A stretch of DNA of 64,000 nucleotides from Carettochelys insculpta. Lineage: Eukaryota; Chordata; Testudines; Carettochelyidae. Position 1 is the stretch's first letter, and every line of letters begins with the position of its first letter. The stretch covers positions 6,343,837 through 6,407,836 of the forward strand of contig NC_134158.1 of NCBI RefSeq assembly GCF_033958435.1, in the 5' to 3' direction. A program made the position numbers and the translations under genes. This document shows positions 10,739 through 22,272 of this stretch, in pieces. Below the pieces are notes generated by a model. It searched no databases, was not told the origin of the DNA, and worked only from the letters and a program-made list of their open reading frames with translations.

Positions 10739-12804
10739 GGGATAAATATTAACTTCTGCTTAATCTAAGCTTGTCTGCTAACTTCTCTTCATTTTGCTTT
10801 TGTGGTAGAGCATCAACAATATGAATATATTCATGGGTGGTGAGAGAAGGGGAGGCTAGTCCCACTGGCCACACCTCTTCCACTTAAGGTTCTGCACTCA
10901 CATGCCTGAACCCCACCCCCACTTAAAAAGAAGAGTCCTGAGGGTCCCTACAACTGGTCAGTCCAGCCCACCTACCCCAGAGCACTCCCCATCCCAACCT
11001 CAAGTCCAGTTCCAACCACACCAACCCGAGCTACCACCACCTCCCTAAGCCATCAGGTCAACCCTGCCATGCAGGGCTGAGCCACCAGTCCTCCCAATCC
11101 ACATGACTGAGCAACCCACCTCACTTCCCCTGCCAGACGCTCCCAGCCACTGCTGACTCCCTGCATTCCCTCCTCACTCCTCCGCCCCTGAGGAGGAGGG
11201 AGCGGGCAAGCAGGGGCAGGCAAGCAAGCAGCAGTAGATGGTGGGTGCTTCATGGAGGGGTTGGCTTAGTCTTCCCTGAAATATTATACACAGCACCAAA
11301 GAATATATTCATAAACATGACAACATGGCATTTAATCTTTTTCTCCCATTTCTTCCCCTTGACTCGCTGTCATCTAGACAGAAGTTGGACAAAGGTAAAT
11401 TTCTGGGCTCTAAAGGCATGTGAAATCTTTCATATGAGTGAAGGTGGCTCATTGGTAACACCAGAGTTTGGGTTTTGTTTCAATTTTACAGTTGCTAGGG
11501 GGTGGACAGCATAGTACTGGTAGCTACTCAGCTCTTTTCTAAAAACAGAAGATTAGATTCTTTTCTCTAGTATAGTTTAGAATTTGTGGTTTGGCTGAGC
11601 ACGTGAACATGGGGTGGGAGGCAGATGGATGTATCTCTATAGAGACACACGTGTTCAAAAATGAGACAGGAACATCTCACATCTTTTTCAGAACTTACCA
11701 TGCACATTACATCAGAGATCCTGGCCCCATTAGTATTAGTAGTCAATGCGCCAATGGTGCAGTAAAGATGGGAAAATTTTCAATGTATAAAATTAGAGAG
11801 AGAAAGAGAAATGTATGTAACCCTTCTATTAATGCCAGATGCCTGCCAGAAGGGCCAGGTTCAACTCTTGTGGGGTTTTCCTGTCAAGGATACAACCAAC
11901 CGGCTCGAGCCCCCACCCAGTGGCCTGGGACAATTTCACCCCCATGCTGGGTGCCTGTAAGGCAGTTCTCTCCCCGCCCCCTCCACAAGCACAGAGTCTG
12001 AGATAGAAATGGCTTGTTTAATGACCATAACCTACCCCAAGGTTACAGTGACAGATGCAGTGTATCTAAGCAAAGAAGAGACAAACCCCCTTCACCCAGA
12101 TACCATCCCCATATGCAGTAGAACCCACTCTCTTGCTGGGGCTCTTGGCCCTTTACCCCACACACAGTTACAGGGTGAACCTTCTGCGGTGCAGTCCCAA
12201 ACCCAAAGCCCGCAGATACATCACCAGGGCAGTACTAGCTGTCGACTTGTCTGCAGCCTCCCCTTGCTGCCACCAGCTGCCCGCCATAGCCTGCCAGTCA
12301 CTGCTGTCCGCCGCTGCTCCTACCAGCCACCCGCTGGTCTTCACTCCCAACCCCACTGCTTGGGATCACCCTAAGGCAGAACCCTGCAATTTCAGTTTTG
12401 CATGGCCTCAGCTGCCACTTTGTGATTTCAGCTCCTGGTATCTCTCACAGGGGGTTTCACAAACTCCCAGGTATCCAGCTCTATCTTTCAACAGGTGGGG
12501 AGGGTTAGTCAAGCCAGGCTTATAGCTAGATGGCCAAGGCATAAGCAGGGCCATAGCACTCAGCAAGCTGCCTCAACCAGTGCCTCTCTTTTTCTCACAA
12601 TGCTTTAAACCAGGGAGCCCTGTGTAATCAATATCTTACACAGCTAAGGCAACTGCCCTGTCCCCCACAACAACCCAAAGCATTGGTGAGATCTCACAAC
12701 TCCCGCATTAAGTGTCAGCTTAAATTGTGATTTTACAACTACATGTTTACAAGAGACCAAATCTCATGGCTGACTTGCTACCCATGAGGCTTTGCCTGAA
12801 AAGG
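10739..12804. other. Intronic or intergenic, no gene recognised
   Basis: C-rich sequence at 10860-11240 and LTR-like old repeat sequence at 11830-12700 were noticed but not identified. No TRIM linker exon was seen. Confidence 0.3.
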
Positions 12805-12942
12805 TATCACACATGCACACCTTTGCATTCTCATGCAAATGATCACTGGGAGACACATTCCTCCCAGCCTCAGTATCACACCTGCCGCCCTTTGCATTCT
12901 CATGCAGATGACCTCTGAGAGACACATTCCTCCCGGCCTTCA
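12805..12942 (+). repeat. Tandem duplication of a 69-bp unit with octamer
   Basis: Two units start at 12805 and 12874. Both contain CTTTGCATTCTCATGCA and AGACACATTCCTCCC. The first has a perfect octamer ATGCAAAT at 12833-12840; the second has ATGCAGAT. Confidence 0.7.
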
Positions 12943-13884
12943 GCAGCATTGCGTTCCTGCTGCCACATTCCCTACATCCATAAAAAAAAATGTTAGGTGT
13001 CAAAAAGGCCAGGGTAAACATCACTATTAGCCATTCAGCAGACCAGCACAAGAGGAGCAGCCATGCGACAGCTGCGAAGTGTCCTCACCATAGCATAGTT
13101 ACGCAAAGACATGGTGTACCTGTGATGTCTCTGCAGGAGCAGCTGTTTGTTGATCTGCTAGCTCTGATCTTTAGTAGGGAGGGGGATCTGCGAGGAGTTG
13201 GGACTGTGAAGAGTTGCATCATTGCACAGGGGGGCTTGGATTCTCTCTAATCTGCCGGGACCCTCCTCCTATGATGCCTGGATCTCTGATTGTATCTGTG
13301 CGGAGAGGTGACTGAAGATGGGGCATGATTCTCTGGGCTCCGCTCCCACTCCGTTCCTTTTAAGCTGCTCTATCAGAGCAAAGGTGTCCCCAGAAACGGG
13401 CCTCAGAAAATAGTACGTGTGCAAGGGAGTCATCCAAGTTAGTGTGAAGTTGCATTGGGCTCTGCATTGACTCTGCTTCTTGACCTTAGTGTGGGGAGTG
13501 GGCTGGGAGGGATTCTGGGGAACATACACAGAATATAATCCATGATGGATGCTCTCTGCTTTGTAGGCCTGAGGTGCTGGGCTTAAAGCAACCTCCCTCT
13601 AACTCTCCCCTGCTGCCTTTCTCCCAAGTGCAAGAAAGGAACAAATGAAAACCAGACTCTGTGTTTGGGGGCCTGTCTCAGTGGAGCTGATCCTTTCACC
13701 CTGTCACTGTCAGGGGTGTGACTTCCCTGTGCCCGCTGCTGAGATCTCAGAGCTCCTCTGCATTCAGGGCTGGGTAAAGCCTGGAGGAAGCCTGCCTGAT
13801 TATGCAGGGGTAGGTTCTGTCACAGGGTCACACACTCCCCCAGGGCTCAGCTCTGTCCCTCACTCTCTGATTCTCTCTCCACAG
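12943..13884. other. Presumed last intron of the TRIM gene
   Basis: No exon recognised. The acceptor TCTCTCTCCACAG ends at 13884 directly before the SPRY exon. Confidence 0.4.
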
Positions 13885-14492
13885 CGAGTGTGACTCTGGA
13901 TCCAGATACCGCCCATCCCCGAATCTTCCTGTCTGAGGATGAGAGAAGCGTAAGATGGGTATGCAAACCACAGGCTCTGCCCAACAACCTGGAGAGATCT
14001 GACACTAAGCACTGTGTGCTGGGCTGTGAGGGATTCACCTTGGGCAGACATTACTGGGAGGTAGAGGTGAAGCCAAGACAAGGGGGACTCTGGGCTGTGG
14101 GGGTGGCCAGAGAGTCTGTGAGCAGGAAGGGATGGATCAGCTTTAAACCTGAGCAGGGCATCTGGGCTGTGCAAGGCAGAGGACATCGTTATTGGGATAT
14201 TACCTCCTGTCAGCAGGGCATTTCCTTGTCCCTGAGCCAGGCACCCACCAGGATTCGGGTTTATTTGGACTATGAAGCAGGGCAGGTGGCATTTGTGGAT
14301 GCAGCTAGTGGGCAGCCCATCTCCAATTTCCCGCCAGCCACTTTTGCTGGGGAGAGAATCCGCCTGTTCTTCAAGGTGGGAGTCATGGAAAACTCTTCAT
14401 GTTCCTTTTCCCTTCTACTGGGTCTGCACATCCAGCTCAGATTGTGTCCCTGCGGTGCCCTGTTTCTCCCCCTGAAATCCCCATCTTTATAA
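13885..14492 (+). CDS. TRIM or butyrophilin-type PRY/SPRY (B30.2) exon
   Basis: The acceptor CTCTCTCCACAG leads into a 608-bp terminal exon in phase 1. PRY begins VTLDPDTAHPRIFLSED. SPRY follows with the three B30.2 signatures: LGCEGFTLGRHYWEVEV (LDP/WEVE type), ISFKPEQGIWAV, and the hydrophobic block IRVYLDYEAGQVAFVDA. The end, GERIRLFFKVGV, has an unusual serine-rich extension before the stop at 14490-14492. There is no frameshift, so the domain itself is intact. B30.2 domains bind the ligand or substrate in TRIM E3 ligases and butyrophilins. On strand and order it most likely belongs to the broken TRIM gene upstream. Confidence 0.85.
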
Positions 14493-17400
14493 CCTTGGAT
14501 GAGCCAGTCTCCCTCCTGCCCCTCTGACCCATTGGCACAGACGGGCCTGAAGGGGGAATGATGCTCTAGCCACAACTCTATGGCTATGGAACATTATATA
14601 TAAATCTGTCTAGACTAGTGGTGGGGTCCCCCCAAGGAAAGAAGGAGCCGCTCACCTGGAGAGAGGGGAGCAGTGGGAGGCCTGATTGAATAGGTGCATG
14701 GTTGGGTAGTGGGGAAGTCTGCCCACAGGGGCTGGAAGAGCTGTGGGGGTGTTTAAAATCATTTTACCTGGTCATCATTTAAGCCAAAACCACCTAAATG
14801 ATCTTTAAATACACCTTTTCAGAAGAGACGTGAGAAGTGAGAATGTTTTTCAATGGGACTTGTGCTCCTAAATAGTTAGGCTGAGGTCTTTGAAAGAGCC
14901 TAGGGCGTATTTATGATTCTGTTAATTTCACTGCGTTAGGAAGTTTTCCAGAATAATGCATTTTCCCAGTCTACTGACACGCTGCTTGTGTTCTCCTGGT
15001 CACCTTTTTACAGTCTGCCCGTGGATGGGACTGGGGAGGCAGTTTTGCTGTTAAAATGTTCTGGAAAGTTTGTGTGCCTGTATGGCACTGTGGTGTCATT
15101 GACACTCTACAACCCACACTGGAACATGATCCCTCACTCTCATGACTAAAGAAGTGGGTCTCACCCATGGAAACTCGTGACCTAATAAATAAATGTGTTA
15201 GTCTTTGAGGTGCTCCAGGAGTGCTTGTTTTCTGTGAACGTGAGATAGTAAATTACATTTTATTCAATTTATTGACAGCTGAATAATAGTACGTTGCAGC
15301 TCAATACAGTGCGCAGCTCAAGCACCCCTTACATTGCAGTGGGAGGACTGGATCCAGGCTGCTAATTGGGGCTCAGGGTGGTAAAGGGGGGAACAGGCCA
15401 CAGGCCCAGCATTTCAGAGGGGCCCATGGTCCAAGCTCCAGGCCCCTTTGAAACACTGGAGTGCTGTGCCCAGTTCTGCGGGCAGCTCCTTGGGAGTGTG
15501 AGGAGGGGGGGCTGACGGTGCCAAGCCCTGCCCTGTTCATCCTTGGCCCCACCTCTTCCAGGGGGCAGAGAACCAGGCCCCTCTCCCACCTTGCTACTGG
15601 TTGGATCGAATATGTCTCACCTTAGCTACTGGGTTTAGTCCTTGGGGAATTTTTTTCTAACTCCAGCAGGAAGGTGACCAGGGTGCCCGCCAGTCACTGA
15701 CAGAAATCAGGTAGGATTCCACCTCCCTGCCTGTAGCTCTGGCCAGATGCTGCAAGGAGGATTTCCTCAAATGTTGGACACTGCTAGACACAGGATATGG
15801 GGTTAGCTAGTCAGCTACACCGGTCCCTAGATAAATGGTGCAATAGAAATTAACAAATATTGATTTACATTAGGAATAAACCCTTCCCCATTTTCATTAC
15901 TGGTGTGTAACCTACACACCATTACTTACCCAAGGACCCAGAGAAGTAAGATCCCAGTCATTGCAGAAGGAGAGCTCTTGGTATCCTGAAAGCAGCTCTG
16001 AGCTCTGCCCTCTGTCTTTCAAAGGGGAAGAGTAACCTCCGTCCTTCCTTCCTTGGTTCTGACCCTTTCAACATGGAAAATCTTTGAGGGTAGGTGTGAT
16101 GTAGTGGGGATATGAGTGTACATGTGTGGCTCACAGAGGGCGTGGGGCTCCTGCTGAGGGTAACCGAGGTGACCATGTGACACCTCTGCACTGCAGACAA
16201 AGGAGGAGGTGGAGCCGGAGGGGTTTGAATTGGAACTGGGAGTTGGAAAGACATTGGTCCGGGCTGGGAGAGAGAGAGACAAAGGAGGGGGCAAGGCCCA
16301 AGCTCCAGGGACCCTCAGGGCCTCCTCTCCCCAACATAGATTGGACTGACTGTCCCTGCCTGCTGCACTGACCCCTTCGTACGATGCTGTGTCCTGTTGG
16401 CTAATAAACCCACTGCTCTCCTGCTGAGTGAGAGGCACACCTGCCTGTGGATGGGGTGCAGAGCTTGGGGACCCCTGAACCCCACCACAGTAGGTCAAAA
16501 GCCTCAAAAGCAGAAATAGCTGGTTGCATGATCCTTTACTTTCTGGCTTGAAACAACAACCAAAAATGAGTGAAGGGGAACTCTTCCACTGCTGATTTCT
16601 TGTTTTGTGTCTGCAGGGAACTTGACACTCTACTGTTCAGTCACTCATTAAAAGCAGAAGTGCTTATTTGCCTTCAGCCTGCCGCACCCTGTGAGTAATG
16701 TGAATTTCTCCCTTTTTCTTTAATCTCTTTGCTCCCTTCTGTGCCTTTGAGAGGAAGAAATAATATCCCAATGCCAGCTGTGAGCGCTGAACTGGTGATA
16801 TATCTGATGGAAAACAAAGCTCACATGCACTAAGAAAAAGCTACAGAACGACTAGAGAGTGGTTCTTAATCTTTCTGGGCTCAGGACCCATTTGTAAATG
16901 TTTATGGCCTGTCACTACCCAGTAAATAGCCCAGTGGTGGAAGAACTGGGGTGATTTCTGTCAGACCCTGCCCACCTAGAAGTGGGTTCTGCTCAGCACT
17001 CACCCCATAATGCTCCTGTGCCATGGGGCTGGCTCAGCTCAGCTCCCACTTCGGGTGTTGCAACTTGTGAGATTGCAGCGTCACTCAGGTTTAGCCCTCT
17101 TGGCTGACTAGACCAAATCTGTGTGAATTGATTTGTGACCTGGCTCATGGGAGTGCGGAGTCACTCACTCAAATTTGGCCTTCTTGGATTTCTGTCATCA
17201 TGACAGCTGGGTCTAACCTGAGAGTCCAGAGTCTGCAGTGTCTGGAGCCGACAGGTGAGCCAAGCCCATCCGGTAGTACAGGCGCTGAGAAGCAACTATC
17301 TGAAACCTTCTGGTGACCTAGTTTTGGGTCCCAATCCAAAGGTTAAGAAACCATTCACCAGAGGGCACTGCGACAGTAAAGCACACAAGGAGTTATTGTG

Positions 17401-17749
17401 CAGATCACAGAACAAAGCAAACAGGACACTTGGGTGCCCACGTAACAGGGGAATATTGATACACAAGCCAAAGAAATGCCTTAAACCCCACCCTCCTTTG
17501 GCCCAGGAGACATAAGTATCTTTCAGATTTAGCCTTTAGGGCCATGTTCTCATAATCACCCTTTCGTTTTTTCCATCGGTAGAATAAGAACACATAGATC
17601 CTCTTGCTTGATGGAAACAAGGTAGTGGGCGCTGATTAGCCAAGGGCTCCCACTACATTTTATGGTGTTATGTTATATTTGAGATATAAGAATAGGGGTT
17701 TTTCTCCAAACTCCACCATGAAGCCTCTGGGGGTTCCATGACAGTCCCG
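14493..17749. other. Intergenic, mostly unassigned
   Basis: A PLE-like tail (about 15141-15235) reads AAGAAGTGGGTCTCACCCAT and GTGTTAGTCTTTGAGGTGC. G-rich sequence lies at 15360-15600 and 16110-16340. No coding exon was recognised. Confidence 0.35.
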
Positions 17750-19793
17750 TGCCTGGATAAAGGAGGAGGTTTGGTCAGATGAGTGATGATGCACTCACTA
17801 TGAAACAATATGAATGAAATCTGATGCCAGTATGACTAAATGATAAAAGATGCCATCTCAAATGTCGTCCAGATAAACAAGACCCGTGACACCAATCAAG
17901 TGATCAGGGTTGGGTCAATAAGTTGGCTACTGAAAGAAAATTACAACTAATACATATGTAATCAGTTGGAACATGGAACATCCAAACAATGTGGACAACT
18001 GGAAAATTAGAGCTGGTTCGGAAGGAGATGAGAGAGATACCGATGTGATGGACTGGCAGAGATGCATTGGACAGCAATGACAGAGATATGTGGTTGCAAA
18101 GTCATTTAGTCTGAGAGTGAAACAAAGCGTGAGGCAGGAGACAGATTCCTTCTTAGCAGAAGAGCTAGAGGTGCATTAGTAGGATACAAACATTATTAGG
18201 ATACAAACGGGTGAGCGCAAGAATGATGGTAGCGAGATTCAAAGCAAAATCGTTCAACATTTCAGTCATTCAGTGCCCACATCAAACAGTATGGAGGAAG
18301 AGATTGAGCTATTGTATAAAGACTCCACAAAGATGCTGGAGGAGCGACCAAAGAGAGATGAGTTGGTCATCAGAGGAGATTGGAATGCAAAGATTGGAAC
18401 AGATAATGAAAGTTGGGAGAGAATCATGGGAAGGTTTGGATAAAGAGAAAGAAACGAATGAGGTGAGGAACTAATAGAGTTTGCTCCAGAGCATGAGATG
18501 GTGATCTGCAACACGAGATTCCAACAAAAGGATTGTAGGAAGTGGACATGGTGATCAAATGACAGGAAGTCCAAGAACATGATCGACATGATTTTGATAA
18601 GCAGAAGATGGATAAGATCAGTACAGCAGTGCCGAACTTTCCAAGGAGCAGATATAGACTCAGACCACAGTCTAGTGATCACAAACGTCAAGATAAGCCT
18701 CAAAAGAAAGTGTAAGAAACAGTTTAAGAAAATAAGAGACGTGGCAAGGTTAGGTGAGGAAGAAATAGGGAATGTGTACAGAACAGCACTTGAAGAAAAG
18801 TTTAGGAATGTGGGCACAGAGAATGACCTAGATAAGAGAGTCAAAGGGATAGCCATGGTGATAGAAGAGGCAATTGAGCAGACTGTTCCAGAAGAAGATA
18901 AAATCAATAAGAAGTGGATTACACAGGAGACACTGATGTTGATCCAAGAGAAGAGAGCATTGAAGATAGGAAGGGATGTTTCCAAGAGGGTGGAAAATCA
19001 GTATAGGGTGAAATGCAATGAGGCAAGGAAAGCAGCCAGAAAGGATAAGGCAAAATGGTTAGAGGAGCATTCTGAAAATAGAGAGTGGTATTATGGTGAA
19101 TGTAAGACCAAGGAGGTGTATAAAATGATTAGGAATATTAATAGGAAGTGGCAGCCAAGCAGATGGTGATCAAGATGAGAATGAAGAGGTGCTCATGAAC
19201 AAGAAGATTGTGCAGCAATGGACAAGATATTACACCAATTTGAACAAATCACAGTTGGACCCGAGTGTTTCAGAGAGGCTGATCGAAGAACTGAAAGAGA
19301 TATCACCACTGAGCATAGAGAGCAAGACCGATACTTCGAAAGATGAAGTAGAAAGAGCAGTGAAACGACTAAAGAACAACAAGAGCACTGGAAACAATAA
19401 GTTCATGGGAGAGATGATCAAATACGGTGGAGAAAGTATGATTCAGGAAATACACCGACTATGTAATATAGCATGGAAATAAGAGAAGGCACCAAAGGAA
19501 TGGAAAAGATCCATGCTAGTGACAGTAAACAAGAAAGGACGTACATTGGAGTGAGTCATCTTGGCAAGGTGCTGATGATGATACAGATGGACAGACTAAG
19601 ATCACAGAAAGAAGAACATCTAGTGGACAAGCAAGCAGGTTTCAGGAAAGATAAAAGTACCATACAGCAAATATTGGCACTAAGACTGATAGCAGAGAAA
19701 GCTCAATGAAAGAACAAGAACATCTACACTTGCTTCGTTGACTTTCAGAAGGCATTTGACAGCATAGATTAGAAAGTGACTTGGGCTGTGTTA

Positions 19794-20271
19794 GAATCAT
19801 AGAACCATAGAATGCTAGGACTTGAAGGGACCTTGAAAGGTCTTCTTGTCCAGCCCCCTTCCCTCATGGCAGGACCAAGTACCGTCTAGACCATCCCTGA
19901 TAGACATTTATCTAACCTGTTCTTAAATATCTCCAGAGATGGAGATTCCACAGCCTCCCTGGGCAATTTATTCCAATGTTTCACCACCCTGAGAGTTAGG
20001 AACTTTTTGGTCCAACCTAAACCTCCCTTGCTGCAGTTTAAGCCCATTGCTTCTTGTTCTATCCTCAGAGGCCAAGAAGAGCAAGTTTTCTCCCTCCTCC
20101 TTATGACACCCTTTTAGATACCTGAAAACAGCTGTCATGTCCCAACTTAATCTTCTTTTTTCCAAACTAAACAAGCCCAATTCTTTCTGCCTTTCTTCAT
20201 AAGTCATGTTCTCTAGACCTTTGATCATTCTTGTTGCTCTTTTCTGGACCCTTTCCAATTTCTTAGAGTTG
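19794..20271 (-). mobile_element. CR1 3' end inserted in the RTE element
   Basis: It starts with a GAATCATAGAACCATAGAATG tail and continues with the reverse of the CR1 RT C-terminus and 3' UTR. On the minus strand it codes LERVQKRATRMIKGLENM and [16 protein letters not shown]. The RTE frame resumes directly after it. Confidence 0.85.
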
Positions 20272-20745
20272 TAAGGAGTGGATAGCAGACTGATACAGTT
20301 GTTGAAGGATATCAGTGACAATGTAGAGGCAGTGGTGAGAATGTGCGGGGAGTTGGGAAGTTGGTTTAGAATGAGTAGATGTACAGGACAAGGAGATCTG
20401 TTATCGCTTAGTATCTTCATCATGCATCTAGAGAGAGTGGTGGACAAGATCAAGGAAGAGGTAGAAGGGCTATCCGTGCAGTCTGGGCTCGAGAAAAGAA
20501 TTAATAACTTAAGGTTCACAGATGATATGGTTATCATTGAGGAAGATGAGGAGAAGCTAGCGAAAATGGTGCAGGTGCTAAGTGAGGAAGGGAAGTGGTA
20601 CAGACTGATTATGAACGTGGATAAAACAAAAGCAATGGTATTTGGAGATAAAGAAATAGGAAGAAAGATCAGTGTAGATGGGATTGAACTAGAGAACGTA
20701 AAGAAGTTCACATATCTGGGGAGCAACATAATGTATGATCTAGAC

Positions 20746-20924
20746 CATGGGTGTCCAACCTTTTGGCTTGCCTGGGCTGCATTGAGTGAAGATAGTCTTG
20801 GGCCGCATACAAAATATATAATATAGTTAATGTATATAAATCACATAATAATGTTAAAAGTTTACGATCTTGTGGGGCCACATTACTAGCTGTCCAGGGC
20901 CGGGCCGCAGGTTGGACACGCCTG
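20746..20924 (+). mobile_element. hAT MITE, 179 bp, perfect 8-bp TSD
   Basis: The termini are CATGGGTGTCCAACC and GGTTGGACACGCCTG, an imperfect 15-bp inverted repeat. The flanks are identical 8-bp duplications, ATCTAGAC at 20738-20745 and 20925-20932, the hallmark of hAT. It interrupts the RTE frame within YLGSNIMYD...DLDCKKEIV. It is AT-rich with no coding capacity. Confidence 0.93.
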
Positions 20925-21512
20925 ATCTAGACTGTAAGAAGGAAATAGTGACTAGAATAGTGAAAGCAAGAGCAAGTTTGAAGGTGATGGATAAAATCTG
21001 GAAAAGCAAAGCAATTAGCCTAGGAACAAAGCTGAGTGTCTTGAAAACATGTATATTCAGCAGTATGTTGTACAGATGTGAGACATGGGTGATAACAAAA
21101 TATTCAAAGAGAAGAATATTGATGTTCGAGAAGAGTTGTTATAGAAAGATTCTGAGAATAGGATGGATGCAGAAGTTCACCAACAAGGAATTATATGGGA
21201 AGATGCAGCCAAAAGAGAACCTGCTGCAGAAGATTATACAATGGAAGTTACAGCTATTTGGGCATATTTGCAGAATGAACAATGAACAAAAAATCAAGAC
21301 CCTGGTATTTGGTATAATAGATGGTTCGAATAGGAGAGGCAGACCCCACAGAGAATGGGTAGATGATATAGTAGAGTGGTGCGGAGCTAGTCGAAAGAAA
21401 CTAAGCCACTCCGCACTGGACGGAGAAAGGTGGACGGAAATAGTGAGAGAGGCTTCAGACACCAATGGGCACTGAGCCCACGATTGTTGATGAAGATGAT
21501 GATGATGCTTTT

Positions 21513-22125
21513 CTCCAGACTCTCATTGACCAATACATTTGCCCTTGCAGTATTCTGACCAGGGTGACTCTCTCTTCAGAAAGGTTTCCTTCTTAGGCCA
21601 GATAATTGACTTGATTTGGGTCACTCTTCCCACTCCCTGAAGTGACCCTGCTGCTCCACTTCATTATAAAAGGTGAAAGCTTGACCAGGAGATTAACATT
21701 GAACAATAACAGCAATTTTTTAAAAGACGTTTTCTTCCCCCTTTCACCTGCTCCAATCTTTAAAATCTTTCCTGGCTTGACCAGGATGGGAATTTTTTTC
21801 CCATTACAAATAGAATACAGGAGAAGAGGAGATTGTATTAATCCTCAAATTAAAGGCGAAAAGACTGTAACTCCTGCACAGGTGGATGGATCTATGGAAC
21901 TTGCCACAATAGGAGGTTAAAGAACCAAATACTGTGGGAAGGTTTTTTAAGGGGCTGAATAAAATGAGGGGAGATAACATAAGCCAACCTCATTTCATGG
22001 TACATGGATAATTCCAGCTTCAGGGCTTAAAATAATAGAGTGGCTACAAGCAGGAAGGCCGGAAATAATCATGCACAGTGCTCTTATAGGCATTTTCCTC
22101 CTTTCTCAGAAGCACTTGCTGGTGG
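21513..22125. other. 3' flank of the first Ig gene, old repeat
   Basis: About 21880-22035 resembles an old LINE 3' end (GGTGGATGGATCTATGGAAC). No clear minus-strand AATAAA was found within 500 bp of the stop codon, so the poly(A) site of the neighbouring gene is undefined. Confidence 0.3.
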
Positions 22126-22272
22126 TCATTCCCCATGGAAAGCAGCTGGAGTAGATGGAACAACGGTTATGTGTTGTGTGGTCCCAGCCAGAGTTGCGCC
22201 TCCATCTGGCATCTTGGGTGGCTCCGGTGGCTCCTTACACTGAGTGAAGCTGCTGTCTGATGAATGAATATA
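22126..22272 (-). CDS. Ig gene 1, exon 4: cytoplasmic tail and stop
   Basis: The acceptor CCCTTTGCAG precedes an in-frame 48-residue tail starting YIHSSDSSFTQCKEPPEPP and ending PSTPAAFHGE before TGA. It is Ser/Thr/Pro-rich, with a PPEPPKMP segment that could contact SH3 domains (inference). Confidence 0.7.
   Translation of the reverse strand, partial: YIHSSDSSFTQCKEPPEPPKMPDGGATLAGTTQHITVVPSTPAAFHGE

Larger units (their letters stand above)
3607..14492 (+). pseudogene. Broken TRIM-family gene (RING, B-box, PRY/SPRY)
   Basis: Three plus-strand pieces in the right order match the conserved TRIM exon layout: RING + B-box exon (3607-4175), 23-bp micro-exon (7409-7431), and PRY/SPRY exon (13885-14492). 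TRIM proteins of this class are cytoplasmic E3 ubiquitin ligases in which SPRY binds the target and a coiled coil dimerises. The coiled-coil exons (usually about 96 and 231 bp), expected between 4176 and 7408, are not visible. That interval is filled by CR1 and PLE sequence. Exon 1 is interrupted and frame-shifted by a PLE tail. The gene is therefore probably inactive, although SPRY is intact. The last exon could instead belong to a separate butyrophilin- or TRIM-like gene. The exact family member cannot be named. Confidence 0.7.
17750..21512 (+). mobile_element. RTE-like non-LTR retrotransposon, degenerate, near full length
   Basis: Pieces of one long frame run in order. The AP endonuclease includes GDWNAKIG near 18380, a MIDMILI block at 18579 and SDHSLVI near 18660. 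The linker and RT include VDKQAGFRKDKSTIQQ, a DFQKAFDSID block at 19738, and a LRFTDDMVII block at 20508 (the catalytic xxDD). The C-terminal part has FGHICRMNNEQ, GRPHREWVDDIVEW and RWTEIVREASDTNGH. The 3' end is a GATGAAGATGATGATGATG microsatellite. Stops and frameshifts interrupt it, so it is dead. A CR1 3' end (19794-20271) and a hAT MITE (20746-20924) are inserted in it. The clade (RTE or close) is by resemblance. Confidence 0.82.

Noticed and set aside
7450..13884. TRIM linker exon between the micro-exon and SPRY
   Set aside because: No acceptor-flanked frame resembling the usual linker of about 110 bp was found by reading.
18266..18985. 239-codon minus-strand frame
   Set aside because: Antisense shadow of the RTE endonuclease and linker region on the plus strand.
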